Source: Coptis chinensis (lineage: Eukaryota; Streptophyta; Magnoliopsida; Ranunculales; Ranunculaceae). From it: a stretch of DNA of 64,000 bases. Below the pieces are notes generated by a model, which was not told the origin of the DNA, did no database searches, and saw nothing but the letters and a program-made list of their open reading frames with translations. The stretch is taken from assembly GCA_015680905.1 (NCBI GenBank), contig CM027378.1, positions 101,887,501 to 101,951,500 of the forward strand, written 5' to 3'. Of this stretch, positions 1-10,400 are shown one piece after another. Every line of letters begins with the position of its first letter. Positions within the stretch are counted from its first letter, which is position 1. A program made the position numbers and the translations under genes.

Positions 1-2203
1 GCAACTCTGCTGAGATGAGCTTGTCGATATCAAAAGGAGTTTTTGGCTTATTAGTTCTGTCTAGGAATAACAAAATATGAGCATGGGGTAGCCCTCTCTT
101 CTGGAACTCTATCGTGTAGATAGCTGCAAATATGATATTTACATGTCAATTTTGTAATTGAATAATTGTAAATAAAATAACAACATAGGGATTCATTACC
201 TGCCCAAGCTTTTCCGAAATGTTTTTTCCGCTGCAAGTCTGTCATTAGCTCATCCAGTTTAATCTTAAACACCCTTGCTTCAATATCAGGTCTGTCTTCT
301 GGGCGTAGTCCTTTATCTATCTTGTCTAGAGCTGACTGAATTTCTGGCCATTTCGGATTGCAAGTGAAGGTGACAAAAAGGTCTGGAGGGCCTGCCCATC
401 TACAGATAGCTATCGCATCCTGGTAGTTTTGGACCATGTATCGGGGTCCTCCTGTGAAAGACGACGGTAGGACTAATCGTTTACCAGTCGAAGCCGCATT
501 TGTATCACCCGCAACTACAGTGTCAACCAATCCTTTGTACAGGTCAGATCTTATTTTGTCTTGATTTTGTCTCACCCAATTCAATCTGTTCTCTTCAGTA
601 GCTGCATAACCATCAACCAAGTATTGTAGCATCAGTCTTCTTCCACAAACAATAGTATGTCCTTCATTTGCCCTCTGTTGTATCCTATAAGCATAGTACT
701 CTCTCATGCTCACGTGTTTCCTTTTCTTCACATTTGAACCCTTTCTATAAGGGATGCCCAACATGTATCCATCTTCTGCATACGGAAAAAGTAAAGGATA
801 TTGCATCGCCATGAAACTTGGAAACAATTCGTTTATTCTCTTAAGACCGTGGCCTATTACGTCTACAACAACATCCCGGGGTCCCGCAGATACTTCTCCA
901 TTCCCAGGAATAAGTCCAGCAATCTCTGATGTAGAAGGCAAGTTATACTGTCTTCCATCCGTCTGTCTTGTTCCAATAAGTTTAATACTAACATTGGCCA
1001 ACTCGGACTCTTTAAACCTATCCCTTGCCATTCTGTAAACCTTTGTGAGGTTATTTTCATCATTAAGCATTTTCATTAGTCCTTCAACCACATTTGGATC
1101 TAATCTTTCATCATCCTCCTCATTTTCTTTATATGGTATTTTTTTATCAAGTGCCTTTATTCTATTTGAAACTTCATTTGCCGAGTCATACATGTACAAC
1201 TGTGCAAATTTTGGTTCTTGCCTTCGGATGGTAGAAGAGTTCGATCCTCGTGGTAATTTTGACCACTTATCTTGAACACATATGGACCCTTGCCATCGTT
1301 CACGGAGTGATCAACTACACCACCCATTGATGTGAATGCGAAAATGGAATTGTAAGCCCTGATGTTTTTTGCAAAGTTCGAGGATCTCGAACCACCTTTA
1401 GAATCCAGAAGACGATGTAGGAAATTAGGCTCTCTTTCAAAAGTGGTAGTTGAACTTTACCTTTTGACAACATATTGAAAACTTTGGATTTGATGTTCTT
1501 CTCGCTTTGTCTACCCTTTCCTCGTACCAGACCATGGCTCCACAAAAAGAACACACACATGTTGGACCTCCAAAATTCCATGGCTTTTCTACTTGTCCTA
1601 CATATAACATAATATCATTGTTAATATATGTTGAATAAAATATAACACAAAAATATAAGTAGTAGATCTTACTTGGATGGGAATCATCGACTTGATCAAT
1701 AATTGATGATTCGTTGAACCGCCCATTAATCGATTCACTATCGAAATCTTCCCCACTCATCCGGACCGGTAATCATTGTCCTCGATTAAAGCCTTTCTCA
1801 TGCGTTTAGATACATCTAATATAGGTTCTTTCTTGCGTTTGGAATCTCTAATAACTGTTCACAAGTTACGTAAAAGTTAATAAATTAATAGCATAATAAA
1901 CAAATAGAATACACTTATAATAGCGTTATAGACGATACCTGATTCTTTGTAGATGGTGTTTGCAGCTACTAAGTTTGTGTAGTACTGATTATAGAGGTTG
2001 CAAATTCTGAACTGATCCAAAAGCTTTTTTTGTTGATTCAGATGGTTCTTTTGTTGATTGTAGTCTCTAATCTCATTCAAAATTGTCCTTCTTCCAAATC
2101 TATTTACTGTAGCTTGTTCTTTACTGACAGTAGGTATTGTTTTCGACAATGTTATTCTTTTTCTTTTTGTACTTGGTGAAACCATGATACCTGTCAATGC
2201 CAT
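1..2203 (-). pseudogene. Helitron Rep/helicase protein, N-terminal and Rep part, degenerate
   Basis: This codes for the replication initiator of a Helitron, which nicks and religates DNA through an HUH tyrosine endonuclease. Read on the minus strand, the order is: a charged N-terminal segment (1877-2203); an intron near 1600-1672; a Cys-rich segment of the CSFCGAMVWYEERVDKA type (about 1490-1600); a FAFTSMGG/GPYVFKISGQNYH segment (1230-1345); and the Helitron_like_N core (199-1199), with MQYPLLFPYAEDG, a REYYAYRIQQR helix and FVTFTCNPKWPEI. A 76-bp intron (199 down to 124, GT-AG) joins this to the last visible exon, whose GLPHAHIL carries the HUH motif (codons at 77-85). The frame shifts near 1460, between 1315 and 1345, and near 1200, so the copy is not translatable as it stands. 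The helicase domain would lie left of the window. Confidence 0.85.
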
Positions 2204-2659
2204 GAGAATTTTTTTTTGTCAATGTCATTGTGTATAAAGGGTAATGCAAATAGTGTTAAGAACATTTCTGCATCTGAAACTGGTCCAGCTATATCTTTGA
2301 TATCTGATGGCGATGATAAGAATAACAGCTCAAATTATCAAGTATTGACTCTATGTTAGCGGTCTTCTATTTTATAGTGCGATCCAATGTGATTGTTCAG
2401 CCTAGGTGGATGAATGTTGAAAAGAGTAGCTGAAGTATTCCAGCTGCCAAGGCATTTCATAGAAAAGATGGTGAATCTGGATGTCCTGTGACTGAAGCCT
2501 TTCGGCTGGAAGTAACTCAGATTGACTCTTGCTCAAATTCTGAAACAATAAGAGTAATCCAATGCTGCAATGCAGTATAGTTTTATATGGCTGTGAAAGC
2601 AATAGGGGTTCCAGGACAATATTGCTTTCACTATCTTCCAGTTAGAAGTTACCCAGAAA

Positions 2660-3140
2660 TTGGATAATTTGATATTTCATAAGAGTATCAAGTATAATGT
2701 ATGGGTGAGTACTCCAAATGGAAATAGAAGGCTTGACAGTGCGTATCAAGATGCACATGAGAAAATGAGACAGAAAGGCAGCAAGTGTCCAGTGTTCCTT
2801 TTTTTTTCTTCTCGGTATGCTTTTCTGATTGATTTTATTTGGTGGAAGTGTTTTCTTTAACATGCGGTGTTTTCCCCTTTATAACCGAGTGACTGATATT
2901 ATATTCCTTTGGTTTTCTCTTCTTAAGGTAAATGCAAGTGGCCAATTCTGTGGTGTAGCTGAGATGATTGGGCGAGTAGATTTCAATAAGAACATGCACT
3001 TTTGGCAACAGGACAAATGGAATGGGGTTTTCTCTGTTAAGTGGCACTTTGTAAAGGATGTACCAAATCCACATGTTCGCCATATAATACTTGAAAACAA
3101 TGACAACAAACCTGTGACCAACAACAGAGATACACAGGAG
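2660..3140 (+). pseudogene. Captured YTH-domain (ECT-type m6A reader) gene fragment
   Basis: Two exons of a YTH RNA-binding domain, the reader of N6-methyladenosine in plant ECT proteins, are preserved. Exon A (about 2660-2812) contains [25 protein letters not shown] and CPVFLFFS. After an intron with a plausible GT...AG, exon B (2928-3140) contains [38 protein letters not shown], and ends [14 protein letters not shown] at a GT donor. Aromatic-cage tryptophans typical of YTH domains are present in KYNVW and in WQQDKW. The start and end of the parent gene are missing, and a T-run at about 2800-2810 appears to shift the frame at the exon A donor. Retained introns argue for DNA-level capture by the surrounding Helitron rather than retroposition. 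The stretch 2230-2640 before it is unrecognised. Confidence 0.85.
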
Positions 3141-3441
3141 GTTTGTGCAACTAATGTTACTGTCAATAGTGATAACTAATTCCTGTTTTGTATTTTTGCA
3201 CATGATCATACAATAATCACAGACCAAATAATGTCCACCAAGCAATCCATACAAAAAGATCTTTGTTAAAGACTGGGGAGTCCTGAACACAAAATCCAAG
3301 AATTCTTTGCTTGGAGATGATCTAATTTAAAGAGCATTTACTATGTTTTCATTGTGAGTTTTTCCCTAAGAACTCGACTTATTTTCCATTGTGAGTATTT
3401 ACTATATCTAAACAATGAACAAAAAATACTTGTTATTGTAG

Positions 3442-3754
3442 GCTTTCAACTTTGTTCTTAGACTTGTTTGGGTGCAAACAGTCATGAATTTTAATATGGG
3501 GACAGTTGAGTATCGAGTGCTTGACTTTTTCATGGCTTCATTGGAAATAATTCGACGCGGGCATTGGAATTTTTACAGGTGAATTTTTTTAAAGTTCATT
3601 TCTTTCTTTTGAGTATTAGCCAGAGTGCCATTCTTGTGACAATAATCCAATGTCATCAAACAGGGTGGAGAATGAGCACTTAAACAATGTTGGTAAGTAT
3701 AGGGCGGTGAAGACAGTTCCATTGCCATTCAGTGAGATGGACACTGACGACTAA
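3442..3754 (+). pseudogene. Captured PHO1-type (EXS domain) phosphate exporter gene, last two exons
   Basis: Exon 1 (3442-3578) begins after a TTGTAG acceptor and reads AFNFVLRLVWVQTVMNF, then FFMASLEIIRRGHWNFYR. A short intron (3579-3663) follows. Exon 2 (3664-3754) encodes [20 protein letters not shown] and ends at a TAA. This is the C-terminal end of the EXS domain of the SPX-EXS family (PHO1 and its homologues, which export phosphate into the xylem). Both splice sites and the reading frame are intact, yet the SPX domain, the membrane segments and the promoter are absent, so on its own it cannot make a transporter. It follows the YTH fragment by 300 bp in the same orientation, inside the Helitron. 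Confidence 0.85.
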
Positions 3755-5030
3755 GTAGTTGTTGAATAATGTATACATAATTGCAACATGGAGAAGAAAG
3801 CAATATTAGGCGCAATGCTGGCGAGAGAGTGTAAATTGTTCTCTAGCAATGCATGAGCCCTCACTCATCGTCGATGGTCTGCAATGACGAACTGCAAGGT
3901 TCGGAACGCATTAAAAAATGGAGGATCCCCGAATCTGAATATTAGATTCTGATTGATTAAATGAGCCACCAATTGTAACTTGATTTTGGCAAAGAAATCT
4001 AGCCTAGCAAACCGATGATCAAATTTATAATCTCCTCGTACCTCCGTCCGCGGGTTTAGCTCAATGTATCCTATTTCCCATCCCAACTCCACGTAAAAGC
4101 TAATATCGGGTTGTCATATTATGTTGCTCTAATTGGAGTTGATATATTAATAAGATGAATATTTTGTCAAACCACATCTCAAGAATTGGTGTTGATTTCT
4201 AATATAAGTCCAAGGTGTTTGAGGATGTTAGTGTGCTATAGTCCAATGTGACAAAAGCTCCCCGTAAAGTTCGCGGTGATACAAAAACTCAAAAGAAACA
4301 CAGCCCGAGTCACTTTATTTGACCGTCATGATCGATTGCGTAAAAAATCGGTACTTATTTCTAGAATGGAAGTAGAAACATCTTAAAATTAGCCAATTAG
4401 GTTAAAAATTGGTTTTGTGATTTGCAAACTTGCAGCCAAATATTTCTAAAATGGAGTTGGGGAAACATGACTTCACATCAAAAATCGCTCTAAAAATGCT
4501 ATTTAAACATTGGTTTTGAGGGCCCATATTATCGCCAACCTGTTAGTGTGAATGCAATTGGTGGGGTGAGAGCCCAATTTTCCAATATTTGTGGGTACCC
4601 ATATTTTTTTCCCAAGTCAGCTATGAATTTTGAATTACGGATTTAGAACAAAAACACATGCGGATGTCAACAATGTAAATTTAAGTTTACCTGTGGAAAT
4701 TTAAATTTATTCAAAACAACTATGTAAATATACAATAATATGCATATTATATATCTCTCTTTCTATATATAAGCTTCTTTGAACAAACCAAATCGAACTA
4801 CAATGATACATCCGCTCAAATGTAAAAGTAACAAAGTAAAGCGCCGATAGATTTTATTTTCTGAATTTTAAGCAATTATTGATCAAGATCTACTGCTACG
4901 TGGAACAGAGTCGACTTTTGATCATATTTTGTTTATCTGTATTTGTAAATTTACGTAGTTTCTAAGTTTAGTTGTATGTGCAACTAACCCGATCGTGTTT
5001 TTCTAAGGTAATAAGAGAACGCAGATACTC

Positions 5031-5312
5031 GAATACGATCACAACAAACTTACAATAGAGAAGAAAAGAAGATTATTTACCTGATCACAACAAACTTACA
5101 ACAGAGAAGAAAAGAAGATTATTTACATGGAACTCAATTAAAGATTACGTAGTAAAGAATACGATCATCAACAAAACTTACAAATGAGAAGAAAAGAAGA
5201 TTATTTACCTGTGAAGAGGATACTCCACACCACACAACTCGATTAAAGATCACGTAGTAAAGAATACGATCACGGCACCGATGGAACTCAATTAAAGATT
5301 ACGTAGTAAAGA
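5031..5312. repeat. Helitron subterminal direct repeats
   Basis: Three imperfect copies of a block built around AAACTTACAA, GAGAAGAAAAGAAGATTATT and TACCTG (starting near 5048, 5092 and 5175) are interleaved with three copies of an AACTC-ATTAAAGAT-ACGTAGTAAAGA block (near 5131, 5238 and 5286). They lie about 180-450 bp inside the proposed 5' terminus. Repeats at this distance from the end are common in Helitrons, but their role here is unknown. Confidence 0.75.
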
Positions 5313-5488
5313 GGTATTTATGCTATTATTTGAGTTTTGGTTTTAAAAATAAAGGAGATTCCCGTTTGAAGTTGGATTCTAAAAGGGAAAGAGTTTCCTA
5401 TTTTAAGTTAACTATTAAGTTGATGAGGTGGAATTTTGTGGGAGCTTGAAAAATACCCCTTGTGGGAGCTTTAATATTAAGATATAGA

Positions 5489-6266
5489 TATATATAATAT
5501 AAATGCAAGAACCGTGGGGTAGGTAAGCTCTACACGTTTTTATGTGTGTATAGACTTCTTCTAGTTTGTTTACACTTCAATTCAAAATCTGTCCTACCTG
5601 AAATTTTTAGAACTCTCAAACATTATATTACCATTTGAAAAACATAAAGATTAATATATGTATCACTATTAATTAAAAGTCACACCAAAACTCTTACCAT
5701 TTGGAATCCGGCAACTTATTTAGCATAACAAGCCGGACATGTAATTCCATAATGAATTAGGATCAATCTTGTAATGAATGAGGATCAATCTCGTACGGTG
5801 TTTAAAGCACACATAGTAAAGAATCGACATCGTCTAGGTAGTCATTAAATTAGTAAATATTGTGGTCGCAATACTAGTTGTATAGTTCCTTATGGTAAAC
5901 ATGGTGGTGGTAGTTGTGAGTATTTCTAGCATGTGCTTGATCTCCTTAGTTACACTTGTGGTCTTATACTCTTATTTAGTGACTAGTACTGTGAGTCGTG
6001 GTAGATGTTGGATTTGACGGTATTGAATATAAAAAGCTTTTTCACCCATACCATTTCATTGATGTTTTGATGCTTTAAGTAAGATGTGCGCCTTCTCTAT
6101 TTATAAGAAACTAAAGTTGAAAATATATAGTGATAAAGAGAAAATGACAAAAGATATAAATCAAAAGAGTCCCGATCGAGCCACAATAGAGCCCAAAATG
6201 GTTTGGTATGCCTCTGAGTTGGGGGCTAGAGTTGAAGTATATGCAGAATATACCATAAGAGACTAG
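5489..6266. other. Intergenic, nothing recognisable
   Basis: AT-rich sequence lies between the Helitron end and the LINE-like remnant. Open frames here are short and show no family motif. Part of the left side of the LINE may be included, but it is not recognisable. Confidence 0.5.
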
Positions 6267-7045
6267 CTGGATGTCTTCCTAGGGTGGACACAAACAGCTG
6301 ATCAAGGACTTGCAGAAAAAGGGCTGTTAGCTGCTCATATTCTACAGGATATTTGGGAGGTTAGAAATAAAGCTAAGTTTGAGGGCAAATTACCCAATCG
6401 AGATAGCCTGCTGAGAAGAGCTTATGCACAGTGGAATAGAAGCATGGAAGCATATAAAGAACATCAGGGAGAAGTCCTTCAAAACTCTTACCTTTTTAAG
6501 CCTTGGCTTGATGAGAATAACAATACTATTTTTCCTATAGTAGAAGTAGATACTATACTAATTTGTTTTGATGCGGCCTACTGTAGGGAAACAAGAGTGG
6601 CAGCAACTGGAACATTGGCTTGGGATAGGAAAGGAACAGTGGTGGGCGCAGCTACAAGACACTTTAAAGCTGGGTCTGCAGAAGAGGCAGAAATGGTGGC
6701 TCTCGAAGTGGCGGTGAAACTAGTTAGGACTACAGGAAGCACATCTATCTTGGTTGAAGGAGACTGCCAACAAGTTATTTTGGCTGCACAGAACCTGAAT
6801 GAACAGCAGTTGATAAACTGGAAATTCGATGCTATTAGATGTAATATTCAGGAGTTATGCCAGTCTTTTAACTTTTGTTAGTTTAGTTGGATTAGACGAC
6901 AAGTAAATGTTGAAGCTCATGATCTGGCCAGATGGGCATCTAGAAGCCAGGATCCGAACTCACTGCCTACTTGTTTGTTAGAAAGTAGTACTGTACCTCT
7001 TTTGCTGTGAATGAATATAGACATGTTTTTAACGAAAAAAAAAAA
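6267..7045 (+). pseudogene. 5'-truncated LINE-like retrotransposon 3' end with RNase H (RVT_3) domain and A-tail
   Basis: An open stretch after a TAG at 6264-6266 encodes a linker (LLAAHILQDIWEVRNKAKFE) followed by a plant RVT_3-type RNase H domain. Candidate catalytic acids are D in CFDAAYCRET, E in SAEEAEMVAL and D in VEGDCQQVI, with WIRRQVNVEAHDLARWAS at the C-terminal end. A TAG near 6880 interrupts the frame just before that last segment; otherwise it runs to the stop at 7007-7009. About 25 bp later comes an A-run (7035-7045). Domain order and A-tail fit the 3' end of a non-LTR retrotransposon truncated on insertion. The reverse transcriptase and endonuclease are absent. A host RNase H-like pseudogene is the alternative; no target duplication was identified. 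Confidence 0.7.
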
Positions 7046-7047
7046 GA

Positions 7048-7466
7048 AGTAGCTGGAGCCCTAAGCCTTACTCGAGTAGCTCCGCTCACATCCAGTTTCC
7101 AGTCCAGCTACTAGAAAAGAAGATTCTCCTCCAGACTGCAGACTGCAGACTGCACACTGCGTACTTACTGGTCCACCTTAAAAACCGGAAGCGTCCGTTT
7201 CTTTTGGCCCGCTTGGGCTTTTTGGATACACACCAGCCGCAGTCACCGCTGACGCATTGTTTTAATTGTGAGTGCAAATATCAAATGCTATTTCCATATA
7301 TATTCGATTAAAATATGTTTAGGCATACCCAAAGCTTCTGAATTGAATAATAAGTATTTCTGTTATCACTCATCCACTCCAACGCTCGCCACGCCAACAC
7401 CCACTCTATCTCCAACACTTCCAAAAACCCTAACCCTCAAACCTCGTACATTAATTCAATCACAAT
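7048..7466 (+). promoter_or_regulatory. Promoter and 5' leader of the RRM/SPOC gene
   Basis: The stretch between the LINE remnant and the proposed start codon holds a CTGCAGA-type short repeat (about 7135-7160) and, at 7425-7433, a perfect telo-box AAACCCTAA inside a C-rich, A-rich leader (7375-7450). Telo-boxes near the transcription start are frequent in plant housekeeping and RNA-related genes. No convincing TATA box was assigned, and the transcription start is unknown. Confidence 0.5.
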
Positions 7467-10400
7467 ATGGTTCGTACACATTATTATATTTTCTAATTAT
7501 TATATATATTTCTTTTATGGTTTTAAATAAATCGCGTCATAATTCTTGATTTGTTTTTTATTTTTTTATTTATAATATAGATTGGAAGAGAGAGACGAGG
7601 CAGTGGCGATAGATTTCGAAGAGAATATTCCCCAACACCTCGAAACGAAATGGGACGAAATATCGCACCACCATCAAGACACTTATGGATTGGTAATTTA
7701 TCACACCATATTCCAGAAAGTGCTTTATCAGAACAGTGTTTAAAATTCGGTGAAATCGATAGTATCGCTTTTCAACCGGGCCGTAGTTATGCATTCGTTA
7801 ATTATAGAAAAGAAGAAGATGCTATGATTGCAATGAGAGCACTTCAAGGCTTTGTTTTAGCTGGATTGCCTCTTAAAATTGAGTTTGCCAAGGCGGTTAG
7901 TTGTGTTATTCTCATTATTATCTATTATTATTATAATGCAATCACTTGTTTTTTTTTTCTTGAATATATTGTTGTTGTTGTTTTTTACTTCATTATACCC
8001 AACACGGTTTCTTGATAGTTATAACTTACTGAACTAACTGCGAATTCATAAATGAACGCATCCAGCTCCAGTATTGCATTTTAAGTAGTGAAAAGATAAA
8101 TTATAAATCCAAATAAAAAAGAGCTTATGATAGCGAGAAAACAATTTAAAAGAAAAGTTGTGAGAGAAAGAGCTGTTATTCACCCTACGGAATATTATTG
8201 GTTCTCATTAAAGTGTTTGATTAAACATGGTCATTGCAATGGAGGTGATCATTATTATCGCCACAGAATTGACCGCATCAAACTCTATCTTGCACGCCTC
8301 CTAACACTAACACCAAATAAGCCATATCCTCGTGCAATGGTCTCTAAATAGTAAATAACAAGAATGGATGTGCAATGTATAATTGGAATATGTCCACATG
8401 TAAAGAACAGGACCATATCTCCAAGTAAGGTTTCAGTGCATTGCAAGCAGCCCTAGGGGGTTGATGCTTTAACGTTAGTTCTATTTAACATAAGCAAGGC
8501 TAACTATCATTGATCTTACACTTGAAAGAAAAGAAAAAGGAATAGAAACAAAATAAAGATATACTCTGTTACTTTTCTCGGAGTGAGTGGGAAAGATGAA
8601 ATATTACACGGCCAATAGCAGGCACAGATAAGCAGACATCCAGTTTCAGTTCATTGTTATGGGCTTATGGCATCGTAGGTTGGTGCATATCTTGCCTGAG
8701 GAGAAGCTTTAAAATATGAAGAACCCTATTTATCTGCCAAAAGATAGCTAAGACACAATAACCAAGTTTCAGCATCTATGGATCAGACACTCACAAAGGC
8801 ATTACAACTGATCTTTAAATCTAAATCCGTCCCTTGCCACTGTTCTGGTATTCAACAAACATGCACATGGTATGATAACTGTTGTTTATAGAGGGAGAGG
8901 CACTGTTGAAAATGATATTAATCCTCACATTCCGTACTGTTCAGCATAAGTTTTTATCCGTGAGTGTAGCGACCTCTTGTGTTAGGGGTGAAAAACAAAA
9001 TGTACACGTGGCAGCATAATAAAGAATGCTTGTCTGACCCCTTCTCCAATTCTTATTTCCCCTACTTCTCTCATCAGAACACTCCCTCACAATTTCTCTC
9101 TCCCACACGATTTCTCCACAATTTCTCAAACCTTAATCTTCTCGGTACGCTCACGCTCCACTGCACAGCAGTTTACTAGTAGAATTTCCCCATAACCTTC
9201 CACAATGTTATGAGGTAAGTTGATAAAGATTCTGGCAGGAGGAAGAGGCTTTTTAATTAGGTGTTAATGGCAGTCCCCTGTTAGCAAGTGTAGGCAGCCA
9301 AATATGCTTTCAGACATCGTAAGTTAGAATTAGGTGCAAAATAGTTTCTTTAGGCAAAGAGCACACCTGGTAGGCATCTTTGGTCCCCAAACCGGCTTTT
9401 GTGCAATGTTGATGTATCCAACTGCATCATCTATTTCTGTTGAGATGCTTGTAGGACTTCCTCTAAAACGTTTTGTTAAATTCTTCTGACCTAGATCATT
9501 ACATTATCCCTTAGGTTTCATTTAAATCACAGAAGTGAGGCCTGCTTCGTCAGGAATCTCAAGCAAGTCGAAGTTTGAGATCCCTGTTCACGTGTTAGGT
9601 ATATACCATGTGTTGGTGCTCTACATTGTCTTTCTTATTCGTTGAGAACCAGAAAAGTAATCAAATTTTTGGAACATGACCATACCATTTGTCTTTCCAA
9701 AGGTTGGTCTTGTTGCATCTTCCCGCTCTGCATGTGATGCCTCCAAAGAAATAGTTTTTTGTGTATTTTTTTTCTTTTCTTAATATCACATATAGCAGTC
9801 ATATATTACGATGCAGAGCAAGTGATACTCCAAAGCATGCTTAACTTGACATAATATTTTCATGCCTAAGAAGTCCTCGAATCTATTTGCTTCGAATTTC
9901 GGTCGCACTGCTCCCTAAGAAGTCCTCGAATCTATTTGCTTCGAATTTCAGTCGCACTGCTCTCTTTTGCTATTGTAATGCCAAGTGCCAAGACTGTTAC
10001 TCCTTAGCATCATATGCATATGCAAGATTTACATAAAATTCATGGAAACTAGCTCTGAAGCAACTTTAGGCTTCTAAAATCCTATTCGAAACCAAGTCCA
10101 GAGAAATTGACTTCTCATACCTAAAGTATTGAGGCCCAGCAGAATACTCACTCTCCCCGAATGAATTTGAACTGATCAGTTTGAAGGTTGTACGAAACAC
10201 TATGGATATCTCAACCAATGATGAAGAATCTAAGATTCCTTATAGGTAGATGTCCTAAGTCCTAACAGGGCTACCAGTTGCTTGATGTTTTTCATTTGAA
10301 TCTTGGGGCTATAATAGCCTATATAATTTGCAACATTGGGATTTCATTGCTTCCAAAATCTGGAAGACGTTAGTATAACTATGAAGTTTTATACTCTTAG

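Larger units (their letters stand above)
1..5488 (-). mobile_element. Helitron, partial (left end outside window)
   Basis: A rolling-circle transposon lies on the minus strand. Its Rep gene runs off the left edge, so the helicase part and the 3' terminus (CTRR plus hairpin) are not visible. The proposed 5' terminus is at 5481-5488: on the minus strand it reads TCTATATC followed by an AT-rich stretch, and the next outside base gives A|TC, as expected for Helitron insertion between A and T. Between the Rep start (about 2200) and this terminus lie two captured host gene fragments (YTH and PHO1/EXS, plus strand) and a repeat-rich subterminal region. The rest of 3760-5030 shows no gene. The 5' end is inferred from the terminal motif and not from an empty site. 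Confidence 0.75.

Noticed and set aside
3865..4092. 75-codon minus-strand frame inside the Helitron
   Set aside because: It was considered as a possible RPA-like Helitron ORF, but no OB-fold or RPA motif was recognised.
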